A stretch of DNA of 18,562 nt from contig JBIKVN010000031.1 of the NCBI GenBank assembly GCA_044356865.1, positions 1 to 18,562 of the forward strand, written 5' to 3'. The notes beneath the pieces were generated by a model. That model was not told where the DNA came from. It searched no databases and worked only from the letters and a program-made list of their open reading frames with translations. This DNA comes from JBEIUL01 sp044356865. GTDB lineage: Bacteria > Planctomycetota > Phycisphaerae > Phycisphaerales > SM1A02. Below, piece after piece: positions 1 to 8,969 of this stretch. How positions within the stretch are numbered: position 1 is the stretch's first letter; every line of letters begins with the position of its first letter. The translations under genes were made by a program, and so were the position numbers.

Positions 1-964
1 TGAGAAGCGCCCCCGCGATGCCCGCGCAGGGAAAAAGGAGCAGCCACCAGTGGCTCCGGACCAGATTCAACTCCGGCAGCCCGTCGGCGGCGAGGTTTCC
101 CCAGCTCGGAAGCGGTTCGCGGACCCCAATCCCGAGGAAGGACAGGAAGCTCTCGCTCAAGATGGCGCTCGGCACCGCCAAGGTCGCCGCCACGGTGATC
201 GGGGCGAAGAGGTTCGGGAGAAGGTGTCGGAAGAACATCCGCCGCCAGGGCAGGCCGGCGGCCCGGCACGCCTCGAGGAAGGGTTGGCGGCGCAGCGACA
301 GGACCTGCCCGCGAATGATCCGGGCCGTCGTGAGCCACGAGACGCCGCCGATCGCCGCGAGCAGCGTCGCGACGTTGATCCCCTGCCGCACCGCGACCGG
401 CAGGTCGGCCCCCGCCCGCTCGACGACGCCTTCCGCCGCCACCGCGATGAGCACGACGAGCAAGACCGACGGCAATCCGTACAGCACGTCGACGACCCGC
501 ATCAGGAGTGCGTCGGTCCGCGGCCCGGCGAGGCCCGCGATCGACCCGTAGAGCGTCCCGATCAGGACCGAGAGGGCCGCCGCCGAGATCCCGATCGCGA
601 GGCTCACCGCGCCGCCGAGCAGCCAGCGAACCAGGAAGTCGCGGCCGAGCCGGTCGGTGCCGAGGGCGAGCCCCGGAAGGTACGACGCCGACTCCGCCGC
701 CGCGTCGAGACGCTCCCGCTCGCCCGGCAGGTGGCCCCACCACGACGGTGGCAGGAGATTCAGCTCGAGGTTCGCGGCCTCGTAGCGCCGCACCGGCAGG
801 CCGCCCGAACCGGTCGTCGACCCGATCGTGTAAGGCAGCGAAAGCAGGCAGGCGAGAACGAGCGACCCGAACACGATCGCCCCGACCCAGCCGCTTGCGG
901 ACAGCCGGCGTCCCGCCCCGCGGGAGACGGTCGCGACGGTCGGGGCGGCGGTCGCAGGGTTCAT
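1..964 (-). CDS. OppC/DppC-type ABC transporter permease, 3' end cut by window start
   Basis: Inner-membrane permease of a peptide/nickel-type ABC importer, read directly from the minus strand. It starts at the ATG at 964 and stays open through base 1 (321 codons). A first membrane helix lies at about residues 28-44, followed by a loop of about 60 residues. The family signature GTDRLGRD opens the binding-protein-dependent transport domain at about 102. Further hydrophobic segments follow at about 117-145, 160-178 and 196-212. The EAA loop, which contacts the ATPase, begins EACRAAGLPW at about 231, and ESFLSFLG lies near 271. OppC-family proteins are usually about 290-350 residues, so little is missing. 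It begins 24 bases after the secreted-protein gene, so it could share that transcript. Partner permease, ATPase and binding protein are not in the window. The substrate cannot be told from sequence. Confidence 0.93.
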   Translation of the reverse strand, partial: MNPATAAPTVATVSRGAGRRLSASGWVGAIVFGSLVLACLLSLPYTIGSTTGSGGLPVRRYEAANLELNLLPPSWWGHLPGERERLDAAAESASYLPGLALGTDRLGRDFLVRWLLGGAVSLAIGISAAALSVLIGTLYGSIAGLAGPRTDALLMRVVDVLYGLPSVLLVVLIAVAAEGVVERAGADLPVAVRQGINVATLLAAIGGVSWLTTARIIRGQVLSLRRQPFLEACRAAGLPWRRMFFRHLLPNLFAPITVAATLAVPSAILSESFLSFLGIGVREPLPSWGNLAADGLPELNLVRSHWWLLLFPCAGIAGALL

Positions 965-988
965 GCGGCCGCGATGGTAGTGGCCCGC

Positions 989-1768
989 TCAGCGGGGCGC
1001 CGGCGGCTTGGACGGCGCCCCGCCGCGCGGCTCGCCCTCGCCCCGGCCGCCGCGCGGGGCAAGCAGTTCGAACGGATGCCCGGACGGGGCCTTGCGGGTC
1101 ATCCGCTCGACGACCTCGGCGGCTCGCTCGCCGCTCGCCTCGGTGTCGGCCGCGAGTTCGGCGCGGAACTCCTCGACGGTCCGCTCGAGGGCCGCCAACT
1201 CTTCCGTCCGGGCCTTCAGCCCGAGCTCGACGCTCACCCTCGCCGCCTCGTCAAGCCGCGCGGCCAACTCGGCGACGCGAGCCTCGTCACCGGCCTCGCG
1301 GGCGGCGTGGAAGGCGATGGCGATCTCCCGCACCTCGCCCTGCTGGCGCAACTCGGCGACCTTCAGCTCGTAGAGGGCCGGGTTCCGATCCTTGAGCACC
1401 GCCAAGGCCATCAGCCGCCGGGCCCCCTGCTGGAGCCCCCGGCGCGTGCCCTCGGGATCGGTGGCCATCCGATCCTCGACCGCGGTCGCCCACGCCGGGT
1501 TCACGTCACGAAGAACCTCCATCATCCGCCCCTGCAGGTCGGGCCACGAATCGCCGGGCTCGCCGTCGCCGCGCAGGCCCCGCGGCGGACCGAAGCCGCG
1601 ACGCTCGCCGGGACCGGGGCGACGTTCGTCCGCTGCCGGAACGGCCGGCCGCTCACCCCCGGCCGGCGGATCGGCGGCCAGGGCAAGGCCCGCCACGAAC
1701 AGCATCGCGGCGGAACCCGCCCACGGGGCGAGGCGAGCAGATCGGACGGGCGTTCGGCACTGCGTCAT
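989..1768 (-). CDS. Secreted helical protein of unknown function, third gene of ECF sigma operon
   Basis: 259 residues, not recognised as a named family. Residues 1-31 look like a signal peptide: a basic start, a hydrophobic core at about 17-30, and an ALA cleavage site before ADP. A Pro/Gly/Arg-rich linker (33-75) leads into a charged, Ala/Glu/Arg-rich, almost wholly helical region (about 76-226). The tail is Gly/Pro/Arg-rich. The ATG at 1768 is chosen because it places the signal peptide at the N-terminus. An in-frame ATG at 1822 (preceded by GAGG) and a TTG at 1829-1831 overlapping the upstream stop are alternatives, adding 18 and 21 residues. It follows the sigma factor and a single-pass membrane protein. 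A small helical periplasmic protein in that position recalls CnrX/Spy/CpxP-type sensors, but no LTxxQ motif or histidine-rich metal site is visible, so that role is only inferred. Confidence 0.8.
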   Translation of the reverse strand: MTQCRTPVRSARLAPWAGSAAMLFVAGLALAADPPAGGERPAVPAADERRPGPGERRGFGPPRGLRGDGEPGDSWPDLQGRMMEVLRDVNPAWATAVEDRMATDPEGTRRGLQQGARRLMALAVLKDRNPALYELKVAELRQQGEVREIAIAFHAAREAGDEARVAELAARLDEAARVSVELGLKARTEELAALERTVEEFRAELAADTEASGERAAEVVERMTRKAPSGHPFELLAPRGGRGEGEPRGGAPSKPPAPR

Positions 1769-1827
1769 GGATGCACCGGGAAGGAAGTAGGGGTCTGGAA
1801 AGAACGGATTCTCGCCGGCCATGGCCC

Positions 1828-2442
1828 TCAACGGAGCGTCGCGCCCGATCGGGAGCTACCGCCCGCCAGGATCGCGCCGACCTCGCCGGCCATCTCGTCG
1901 AAGCCCGCGTCACGGGTCTCGAGCACCGGCACCACCGATGCCCATGCCGGCGAGTGCTCGAACGACGCGTCGCCGGTCCAATCCTCGCTCCAGCGGCTTG
2001 CGTCGCGTTCGATGAGGGCGACCAGGACCGACTCGGCCGCCGAGGCTCGCTCGGTCGGGCTCGACGCCGCCGGGTCGGCCGCGGGGGCCGGGGCCTCGAC
2101 GATCTCGATCGGGGCCACGACCGGGGCCGGAGCCGTCGCGGCGTCGTCGCCGCCCGAACGGAGGAACACCGTGAGCATGGCCGCCGCCGCGAGACCGCCG
2201 CCGACATACAGCGCCCAACGCCAAGCCGCGACGCCCGAAGCCGCCGGCCGGCGAACCGGGGTCGCCGGGAGAGCCACCATCGCCACCGTCGCACGATGGA
2301 TCCGCTCGGCCCGCGCCGCGTCGGATCGGGCCCACCCGGCCAGCGCTTCCGACAGCAGCGCATCGGCCGCCCGAAGATCGGCGGGCACTTCCGGGGTCCG
2401 GTCGTCCTCGTGGCCGTCGAATGGTTGGGGTCGTCGGGTCAT
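1828..2442 (-). CDS. Single-pass membrane protein, candidate anti-sigma factor
   Basis: 204 residues. The N-terminal part (1-75) is predicted cytoplasmic, charged and helical at about 21-55. A single membrane helix lies at about 77-95, followed by an Ala/Pro-rich linker and a periplasmic part (about 100-204). This topology, and the position directly after an ECF sigma gene, fit an anti-sigma factor. The HxxxCxxC zinc motif of the classical anti-sigma domain is absent, so any sigma binding would be of another type. The ATG at 2442 is chosen because AGGAAG lies about 7 bases before it. An upstream ATG at 2493 would add 17 low-complexity residues. The stop lies 59 bases before the next gene's preferred start. 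The sigma gene ends 84 bases upstream. The function is inferred from synteny and topology alone. Confidence 0.78.
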   Translation of the reverse strand: MTRRPQPFDGHEDDRTPEVPADLRAADALLSEALAGWARSDAARAERIHRATVAMVALPATPVRRPAASGVAAWRWALYVGGGLAAAAMLTVFLRSGGDDAATAPAPVVAPIEIVEAPAPAADPAASSPTERASAAESVLVALIERDASRWSEDWTGDASFEHSPAWASVVPVLETRDAGFDEMAGEVGAILAGGSSRSGATLR

Positions 2443-2526
2443 GGTCGTCTTCCTCCCGGGGGCTCGCCCGCTCGGCGATGGGAAACGGGCCATCGCGTCC
2501 CGGATTGCATGTCTCCCGCCCTCGAT

Positions 2527-3141
2527 TCAGATCCCATCGATCCCCCTCGCGGCCAGAAAATCCCGCAACTTCCGCAGGGCCCGATGATGCCGGGCGAGCA
2601 ACGTACCGAGCGGCTCGCCGAGCGTGTCCGCCATCTGCTGGAAACTCATCCCGCCGACATGGCGAAGGGTGATAACCTCGCGATCGGACTCCCCGAGCGA
2701 GGCGATCGCATCGACGAGGGCGGTCCGCACGGCCGGTTCGACTCCCCCGCCGCCCGGGGCCGGACGGCCCACCAGTTCGGCCAGGGTCCCGCCTTCGATG
2801 GCCACCGCGTGCCGCTTCCGCCGCCGCATCTCGTCGCGGAGGCGGTTCATCGCGATCCGGAAGAGCCACGACTCGAAGGCCCCCCGCTCGACGTACCCGG
2901 CGAGTTTCGCGGCCACCGTCGCGAACGCCGACTGGGTGATCTCCTCGGCCAGTTCCGGATCGCCGCACTGGGCCCGGACGAATCCGAAGACCGGCCCCGA
3001 ATGACGGTCGACCAGCCCGCGCCACGCCGCCTCGTCGCCGCGGGCCGCCCGCGCGACGAGGTCCGCGGTGGCGATGCCGATCGGCCCGCCCGTGGGCGGC
3101 GACGGATTCCTCGCCGGGGCTCGTGTCGCGTCGCGGCTCAT
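2527..3141 (-). CDS. ECF-type RNA polymerase sigma factor (sigma-70 family)
   Basis: 204 residues. Region 2 spans about 27-108: the DEAAWRGLVDRHSGPVFGFV helix, then the DPELAEEITQ segment, then the WLFRIAMNRLRDEMRRRK helix that recognises the -10 element. A Gly/Pro-rich linker (about 115-138) joins region 4 (about 142-195), whose helix-turn-helix includes REVITLRHVGGMSFQQMA. Region 3 is missing, as in all ECF factors. The N-terminus is extended by about 25 disordered residues. The ATG at 3141 is preceded by GGAGG, somewhat far away at 13 bases. The reading frame stays open upstream into dnaB, but that extension is low-complexity Arg-rich shadow sequence. The gene begins 64 bases after the dnaB stop. 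It probably directs its own operon: the membrane protein and secreted protein follow. No -10/-35 pair was recognised in the short upstream gap. Confidence 0.93.
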   Translation of the reverse strand: MSRDATRAPARNPSPPTGGPIGIATADLVARAARGDEAAWRGLVDRHSGPVFGFVRAQCGDPELAEEITQSAFATVAAKLAGYVERGAFESWLFRIAMNRLRDEMRRRKRHAVAIEGGTLAELVGRPAPGGGGVEPAVRTALVDAIASLGESDREVITLRHVGGMSFQQMADTLGEPLGTLLARHHRALRKLRDFLAARGIDGI

Positions 3142-3205
3142 GATCGATGGGCCCCCTCCAGACGCCCCAACCGCCGCGAGATTGCACGGTTGCCGCCGGA
3201 CCGCC

Positions 3206-4702
<1,497 letters not shown>

Positions 4703-4711
4703 GGGCGGCGG

Positions 4712-4717
4712 ATGCTA
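4712..4717 (-). promoter_or_regulatory. Weak -10-like element upstream of dnaB
   Basis: TAGCAT on the minus strand matches TATAAT at four of six positions and ends 9 bases before the dnaB ATG. Initiation 6-7 bases downstream would leave an untranslated leader of only 2-3 bases, which fits the absence of a Shine-Dalgarno sequence. No -35 is recognisable, so this is a weak call. The rest of the 99-base gap holds only an imperfect GGAC/GTCC hairpin with no T-run, so read-through from the HU gene is possible. Confidence 0.25.
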
Positions 4718-4801
4718 TCGCCGCGGACCCGCTCCGCAGTCTCTCCACAATCGCCTGTCGATTGGACCTTCGACCCGAAGTCCGCCCGCGAACCCGCCCG
4801 G

Positions 4802-5122
4802 TCAATCCTCGTCGGCCGCGACCGAGACCGCGACGGCCTTGCCGTCGAGCCGCTCCTTCATGAGCCGGCCGATCTTGAACTTGACCGTCCGCTTCGGGGG
4901 CACCGCGACCCGCTCGAGGGTCTTGGGGTTCTGGGCGACCCGGGCCGAGCGGGACTTGGTCTCGAAGACTCCGAAGTCCCGGAACTCGAGCCGGTTGCCC
5001 TTGCCGAGCTCGGCGATCACATGGTCGAGGAACGCCTGCACCGCCCGCTTCACGTCAGCCCGCTTGAGCTGGGTCTCCTCGGCGATGCGGTCGATCAGTT
5101 CCTTCTTCGTTGTCGTTGCCAT
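4802..5122 (-). CDS. HU/IHF-family nucleoid DNA-binding protein
   Basis: 106 residues. HU-family proteins dimerise, bend DNA and organise the nucleoid. The N-terminal helical body (1-45) begins TKKELIDRIAEETQLKRADV. The beta body follows with RDFGVFETKSR (48-58), and the arm carries QNPKT (64-68), whose proline is the residue that intercalates DNA in this family. The usual Gly-Glu after the arm tip is replaced by LER. An extra acidic tail of about 12 residues (VAVSVAADED) follows the usual end. The family is usually about 90-99 residues. The ATG at 5122 is chosen because it begins the conserved fold. The frame is open upstream but that part is Arg/Pro-rich. Because the dimerisation type cannot be told, HU and IHF are not separated here. 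It has its own likely promoter at 5220-5249. Confidence 0.95.
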   Translation of the reverse strand: MATTTKKELIDRIAEETQLKRADVKRAVQAFLDHVIAELGKGNRLEFRDFGVFETKSRSARVAQNPKTLERVAVPPKRTVKFKIGRLMKERLDGKAVAVSVAADED

Positions 5123-5219
5123 GCGCACCCCACGCCTGAGGAGAGGAAAGGGACCAAGGACCAGGGACCGATCCGGCGGGCGCTCGTCGCAAACCCGCCG
5201 ACCCCCGAAGCGAGGACGC

Positions 5220-5249
5220 AGTATCAAGAGGCCGACCCCCCCGAGTCAA
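5220..5249 (-). promoter_or_regulatory. Likely sigma-70-type promoter of the HU-family gene
   Basis: On the minus strand a -35 TTGACT (5244-5249, five of six matches) is followed after 18 bases by a -10 GATACT (5220-5225, four of six). Initiation near 5213 would give a leader of about 90 bases before the ATG at 5122. That leader contains three imperfect copies of GGTCCYT in a row (around 5149-5170). No other recognisable pair lies in this 257-base gap. Confidence 0.5.
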
Positions 5250-5328
5250 GACCGAAACCGCGCCGGACGCGGCCTTTCCCGAAACCGGACGCGTCGGAGC
5301 CGTTCGGCGGGGACCGGCCGTTTCTGCG

Positions 5329-5349
5329 GAAAAATCGCGGGAAGCCGCT
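5329..5349 (-). terminator. Candidate weak intrinsic terminator after hldE
   Basis: Read on the minus strand, GCGG-CTTC-CCGC forms a short stem-loop followed by GATTTTT. The stem has only four G/C pairs, but the T-run is one of very few in this GC-rich window. It lies 30-50 bases after the hldE stop and before the HU promoter, a sensible place for the envelope operon to end. Confidence 0.35.
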
Positions 5350-5379
5350 TGCCTCGGCCGGAATCGCCCTTCCCGTCGG

Positions 5380-6936
5380 TCAACGCACCTCGGCCGCGTC
5401 GAGGCGGCGGATCCGGTCGACGATCGCGGTGCTGCCAAGCCCGGGCCGGTGGGCAAGAAGCCGCATCTCGATGCCGAGCCGCTGCACGAGCCCGTGTTCA
5501 CGCACCTGCTCGGGCCGGTAGTCGCCCCCCTTCACGTAAATGTCGGGCCGGATCCGCTCGAGCAGGTTTTCGGCGGTGGGCTCGGGAAAGACCGTGAGGT
5601 AGTCGATGCACTGCAATTCGCCGAGGATCTCGAGCCGCTCGGTCTCCGAGAAGATCGGCCGCTCGGGGCCCTTCTGCCGCTTCACCTCGGCGTCGGCGTT
5701 GATGCCCACGACCAGCACGTCGCCGCAGCGACGGGCCTCGCGGAGGTACGCGACATGGCCGGCGTGGATCACGTCGAAGCAGCCGTTCGTGAGCACGATG
5801 CGCCGTCCCGCCTCGCGGTGCACGGCGAGCTCGACGAGCAGATCCTCGAGCGAGCGGGACTTGCCCGCGGCGCGGTCGGTCATCGCGAGGATCGAGCCGC
5901 GGATCCGCGAGAGCGGGATCGGCTGGGCCCCGAAAACCTCGACCTCGAGACCCGCGGCGGCGTTCGCGAAGGTGACCGCGTCGGCCCAGGCGAGACCGTT
6001 CGCAAGCGCCGCGGCGAGGGCCGCAAGCACCATGTCGCCGGCCCCGGTCACGTCGTAGACGGTTCGGGCGACGGTGGGCACGAGGACGGGCGGACCGCCC
6101 TTCTCGAGCAGCAGCGCCCCGTGCCGGTCGAGGGTGAGCACCACCGCGTCAAGCCGCACCTCGGCCAGCAGCTTCCGGGCGAGCTCGGCGTTGTGCTCGG
6201 GGGACGCGTCGAGCGGGGTCGACATGCCCGTGGCCTTCTCGGCCTCGCTGCGGTTCGGGGTGACCGCGGTGGCGCCGCCGTAGCGCGAGTAATCCTCGAT
6301 CGAGGCGGGATCGACCAGCACGGGCTTGCCGAGCCGCCGCGCTTCGGCGATCACGCCGTGGCAGACCTCGACGCTGCAGACGCCCTTGGCGTAGTCCTCG
6401 AGGCAGACCACGTCGGCCCAGGCGATCGCGGGACGGACCGCGGCGAGCAGCCGGGCCGCGACCTCGGCGGCGAGCGGCTCGCGACTCTCGAAGTCGACGC
6501 GGAACATCTTCTGCGGATGGCGATGCTGGGCCAGCCCGACGAGGTTCCGCTTCACGGTGGTGGGTCGCGACGGGTCGACGAGCAGCCCGCTCGCGTCGCA
6601 GCCGGCCTCGCGAAGGTGCCGCCGGAGCGACTCCCCCTCGGGATCGTCGCCGGTCACGCCGAAGCAGCGGACCTCGGCCTCGAGCCCGCGCAGGCAAAGG
6701 GCCACGTTGCTCGATCCGCCCGGGGAATCGCGGATGTCGCGCGGGCTGCCCGCCATCAGCACCGGGACCGGGGCGTCGGGCGAAAGCCGCTCGGCGGCGC
6801 CGTAGACGTGCTGGTCGAGCATGAAGTCGCCGATGACCGCGACCTTCGGCGCCCGCCAGTCGGCGAGAGCCCGCAAGACCCGCTCGAGCGAGGGAATCGC
6901 GGGCCCGGGCATTCGGGCGTTCGGGTCGTTCGGCAT
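5380..6936 (-). CDS. hldE: Bifunctional heptose-7-phosphate kinase / heptose-1-phosphate adenylyltransferase
   Basis: 518 residues carrying both halves of HldE (older name RfaE). The enzyme first phosphorylates D-glycero-beta-D-manno-heptose 7-phosphate at C1. After GmhB removes the 7-phosphate, it adds AMP, giving the ADP-heptose precursor of the LPS inner core. The ribokinase-like domain (about 28-345) has GDFMLDQHVYG (36-46), SPGGSSNVA (71-79) and the catalytic DVTGAGD (295-301). The cytidylyltransferase-like domain (about 375-510) has TNGCFDVIHAGH (383-394, with the HxGH nucleotide motif), GINAD and the YVKGGDY block (467-473). The length is slightly above the usual 475. The ATG at 6936 lies 13 bases after the lpxK stop, with no Shine-Dalgarno sequence; an ATG eight codons later is possible. 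It is last in the envelope operon. GmhA and GmhB are not in the window. Confidence 0.97.
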   Translation of the reverse strand: MPNDPNARMPGPAIPSLERVLRALADWRAPKVAVIGDFMLDQHVYGAAERLSPDAPVPVLMAGSPRDIRDSPGGSSNVALCLRGLEAEVRCFGVTGDDPEGESLRRHLREAGCDASGLLVDPSRPTTVKRNLVGLAQHRHPQKMFRVDFESREPLAAEVAARLLAAVRPAIAWADVVCLEDYAKGVCSVEVCHGVIAEARRLGKPVLVDPASIEDYSRYGGATAVTPNRSEAEKATGMSTPLDASPEHNAELARKLLAEVRLDAVVLTLDRHGALLLEKGGPPVLVPTVARTVYDVTGAGDMVLAALAAALANGLAWADAVTFANAAAGLEVEVFGAQPIPLSRIRGSILAMTDRAAGKSRSLEDLLVELAVHREAGRRIVLTNGCFDVIHAGHVAYLREARRCGDVLVVGINADAEVKRQKGPERPIFSETERLEILGELQCIDYLTVFPEPTAENLLERIRPDIYVKGGDYRPEQVREHGLVQRLGIEMRLLAHRPGLGSTAIVDRIRRLDAAEVR

Positions 6937-6949
6937 GGGTGGGGGAATC

Positions 6950-7969
6950 CTACCGGCGGAGGTTCGCGCGGGCGGCCGACGCGAGCCGTTCCCGGAGCGG
7001 TTCCTCGCCGCCGAGAAACGCCAACTCCAGCCTCGGAATCGCCACCTCGACGCCCGGGGGAAGCGGACGCGCGGCGAGTTTCACCCAGTCCTTTCGGGTC
7101 GTGAGGACCAATCCCGGGCCGCGGCCGCTTGCGAGGGCCGCGTCGCCGGCCGGCCCGCGCCACGGGGCGTGGTCGCGGGCAATCGTCTCCCGCTCGATCG
7201 ACACGCCCGCGCGTCGGGCCGCGACGACGAAGGCCGCGGGATTTCCGATCCCGGCGACGAGGGCGACGGGACGCCCCGCCAGCCAAGCGACCGGCTCGAC
7301 CCGCGATCCGGCCGGCGAGACCACCTCGATCGACGACCAGCGATGGTCGCACCAGGCGAAGGGCTCGAGCCCGTGATGGCGACGGATCGCCGCCGCCAGC
7401 TTCCCGTCGAACCCCGCCGCCCGGGTGACGACGACCAGATCGGCCCGGCGCAACGCTCCGGCCGGCTCCCGCAGCCAACCCGCCGGCAGCAGCCGCCCGC
7501 CGAGCCCCGGACGGGTGGCGTCGACGAGCACCAGGTCGAGATCGCGGGCGAGCCGTCGATGCTGGAACCCGTCGTCGAGCAGGACGCAATCGAGCCGCTC
7601 GCCGCGGGCAAGGGCCGCGCTCACCGTCGCGTGCCGATCGGCGCCGGCCAGCACGGGAACGCCCGGCGCCGTCTCGCGGTACTCGAGCGCCTCGTCGCTT
7701 CGCGACGGATCCGCGGCGGCGTAGCCGCGCAGGGCGATCGCCGGCCTCGCCCCCGCCGCCGCAAGCGTCCGCGCCGCCCACGCCACGAACGGGCTCTTGC
7801 CGGTGCCGCCGGCGGTGAGGTTCCCCACCGAGATCACGGGGATCGGCAGGCGACGCACGCCGATCCCGCGGTCGCGCCCGAACGAGACCGCCCGCACCGC
7901 CAGGCCGTACCCCCACGAGATCGGGATCGCGAGCGGCGCGAACCCCGCCGGCAACGGGCCCCCGCTCAT
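6950..7969 (-). CDS. lpxK: Tetraacyldisaccharide 4'-kinase LpxK
   Basis: 339 residues, the usual LpxK length. The enzyme phosphorylates the 4' position of the tetraacyl disaccharide 1-phosphate to make lipid IVA, acting at the cytoplasmic face of the inner membrane. A hydrophobic N-terminal stretch (about 8-30) fits its membrane association. VISVGNLTAGGTGKSP (45-60) holds the Walker A motif. LDDGFQHRRLARDLDLVLVD (131-150) is the family hallmark and supplies the catalytic aspartate. TTRKDWVKL (290-298) is the conserved C-terminal motif. The usual SRGYG is ALRGYA here, a mild divergence. The ATG at 7969 overlaps the upstream stop as ATGA and is preceded by GGGGAGG at 6 bases. Adjacent heptose genes support lipid A as the product. 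It is followed by hldE after 13 bases. Confidence 0.96.
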   Translation of the reverse strand: MSGGPLPAGFAPLAIPISWGYGLAVRAVSFGRDRGIGVRRLPIPVISVGNLTAGGTGKSPFVAWAARTLAAAGARPAIALRGYAAADPSRSDEALEYRETAPGVPVLAGADRHATVSAALARGERLDCVLLDDGFQHRRLARDLDLVLVDATRPGLGGRLLPAGWLREPAGALRRADLVVVTRAAGFDGKLAAAIRRHHGLEPFAWCDHRWSSIEVVSPAGSRVEPVAWLAGRPVALVAGIGNPAAFVVAARRAGVSIERETIARDHAPWRGPAGDAALASGRGPGLVLTTRKDWVKLAARPLPPGVEVAIPRLELAFLGGEEPLRERLASAARANLRR

Positions 7970-8361
7970 CGCTCGCCTCCCCGCGCGGCGCGGGCCGCAC
8001 GCCAAGAATCGACATCCTTCCGCCGCTGTTCGTCCAGCGTCCGGCGTTCGATCCGCCACTCCGCGAGGCACGCCATCGCATCGAGCATCGCCAAGGCCAC
8101 CGCCGCCAGGATCGCCACCAGCGCGATCGCCCACACCATCGCGTACGGAACCGGCCGCTCGTCCGGATCGACGATCGCGAAGCCCGCCGCGACCGCGGGC
8201 AATCCCGCCACCGCCGCCCCGAGCGAGATCCGCCGCAGCCGCCGTCGGCCCGCCGGCACCTGCGGATCGCCGAGCCGCGTCCAGTACCACGCGGCCAGCG
8301 CCAGCAGCCCGCACGCGACCGGCACGACCGCCAGCACCGGCAGGTGCGTGAGGGCGATCAT
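7966..8361 (-). CDS. Small three-helix membrane protein of unknown function
   Basis: 131 residues, no family recognised. Three membrane helices are predicted at about 7-27, 45-64 and 73-93. The loop between the first two is strongly basic (RRRLRR at 39-44). The C-terminal tail (about 100-131) is rich in Arg and Glu/Asp and probably helical. By the positive-inside rule that loop and tail should not lie on the same side unless one helix is only partly inserted. The ATG at 8361 overlaps the maf stop as ATGA, and its own stop overlaps the lpxK start as ATGA. The tight coupling on both sides makes it a real gene and suggests a role in envelope or lipid A assembly, an inference from context only. 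It occurs as the end of a longer open frame, whose upstream part is a shadow of maf. Confidence 0.85.
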   Translation of the reverse strand: MIALTHLPVLAVVPVACGLLALAAWYWTRLGDPQVPAGRRRLRRISLGAAVAGLPAVAAGFAIVDPDERPVPYAMVWAIALVAILAAVALAMLDAMACLAEWRIERRTLDEQRRKDVDSWRAARAARGGER

Positions 8362-8969
8362 GCCGGGCCCCCGCGCGTTCCGCAGCCGAGCGAATGCAGG
8401 AGCGGTCCGACGCGAAGCATCGGCAAGCCCATCACCGAGGTCGGGTCGCCGTCGCAACGGATCGGCCAGCCCGCCCCGAGCCGCTCGGCCAGGTTGTAGC
8501 CGCCGGCCTTGCCCTTCCACGCGCCGCTCGCGACATACCGATCGATCTCGGCGTCTTCGAGATCGCCGACCTCGACGGTGGCGCTGTCGGCGAAAAGCGT
8601 CCGCCGCCCGTCGGCAAGCACGCACACTCCGGTCACCGTGCGGTGCGGCCGGCCGCGCCACGATCGCAGGAACGCCGCCGCCTCGGCCGCGTCGCGCGGC
8701 TTGCCGACCGGACGGTCGGCGTCGAAGCAGAGCGTATCGGCCGCAAGGACGACCGCCTCGGGTTCGCCCGCCTCGCCGAGCAACCGGGCCACCCGCGCCG
8801 CCTTGAACGCCGCGAGGGCCTCGACCAGCGCCGCCGGCAGCAGGAACCGCACCCGCACCGCGTCGTCCTCGAGATCGGCCGCCACGGTCCGCGGCCGGAA
8901 TCCCGCGGCCTCGAGCAGTTCGCGCCGCCGCGGCGAGGCGCTCGCGAGCACCAGCGGACGGCCGCTCAT
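8358..8969 (-). CDS. maf: Maf-family nucleoside triphosphate pyrophosphatase
   Basis: 203 residues, the usual Maf length. Maf proteins hydrolyse canonical or modified nucleoside triphosphates to the monophosphate and pyrophosphate; they clean the nucleotide pool and affect septum formation. Visible motifs are LASASPRRRELL (8-19), the substrate-binding start, LAADT (75-79, general base Asp), VGKP (88-91), HRTVTGV (109-115) and KGKAGGYN (152-159), with GLP near 181. The usual KAGAYGIQG is KAGGYNLAE here, so the dTTP/UTP versus m7GTP/CTP subgroup is not assigned. The ATG at 8969 overlaps the heptosyltransferase stop as ATGA and the downstream membrane-protein start does the same. Translation is therefore probably coupled through the operon. 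Confidence 0.95.
   Translation of the reverse strand: MSGRPLVLASASPRRRELLEAAGFRPRTVAADLEDDAVRVRFLLPAALVEALAAFKAARVARLLGEAGEPEAVVLAADTLCFDADRPVGKPRDAAEAAAFLRSWRGRPHRTVTGVCVLADGRRTLFADSATVEVGDLEDAEIDRYVASGAWKGKAGGYNLAERLGAGWPIRCDGDPTSVMGLPMLRVGPLLHSLGCGTRGGPA

Noticed and set aside
50..2587. Very long plus-strand frame (845 codons) over the left end
   Set aside because: Arg/Pro/Gly-rich shadow of the ABC permease, secreted protein and membrane protein genes on the minus strand, with no domain; typical of high-GC DNA.
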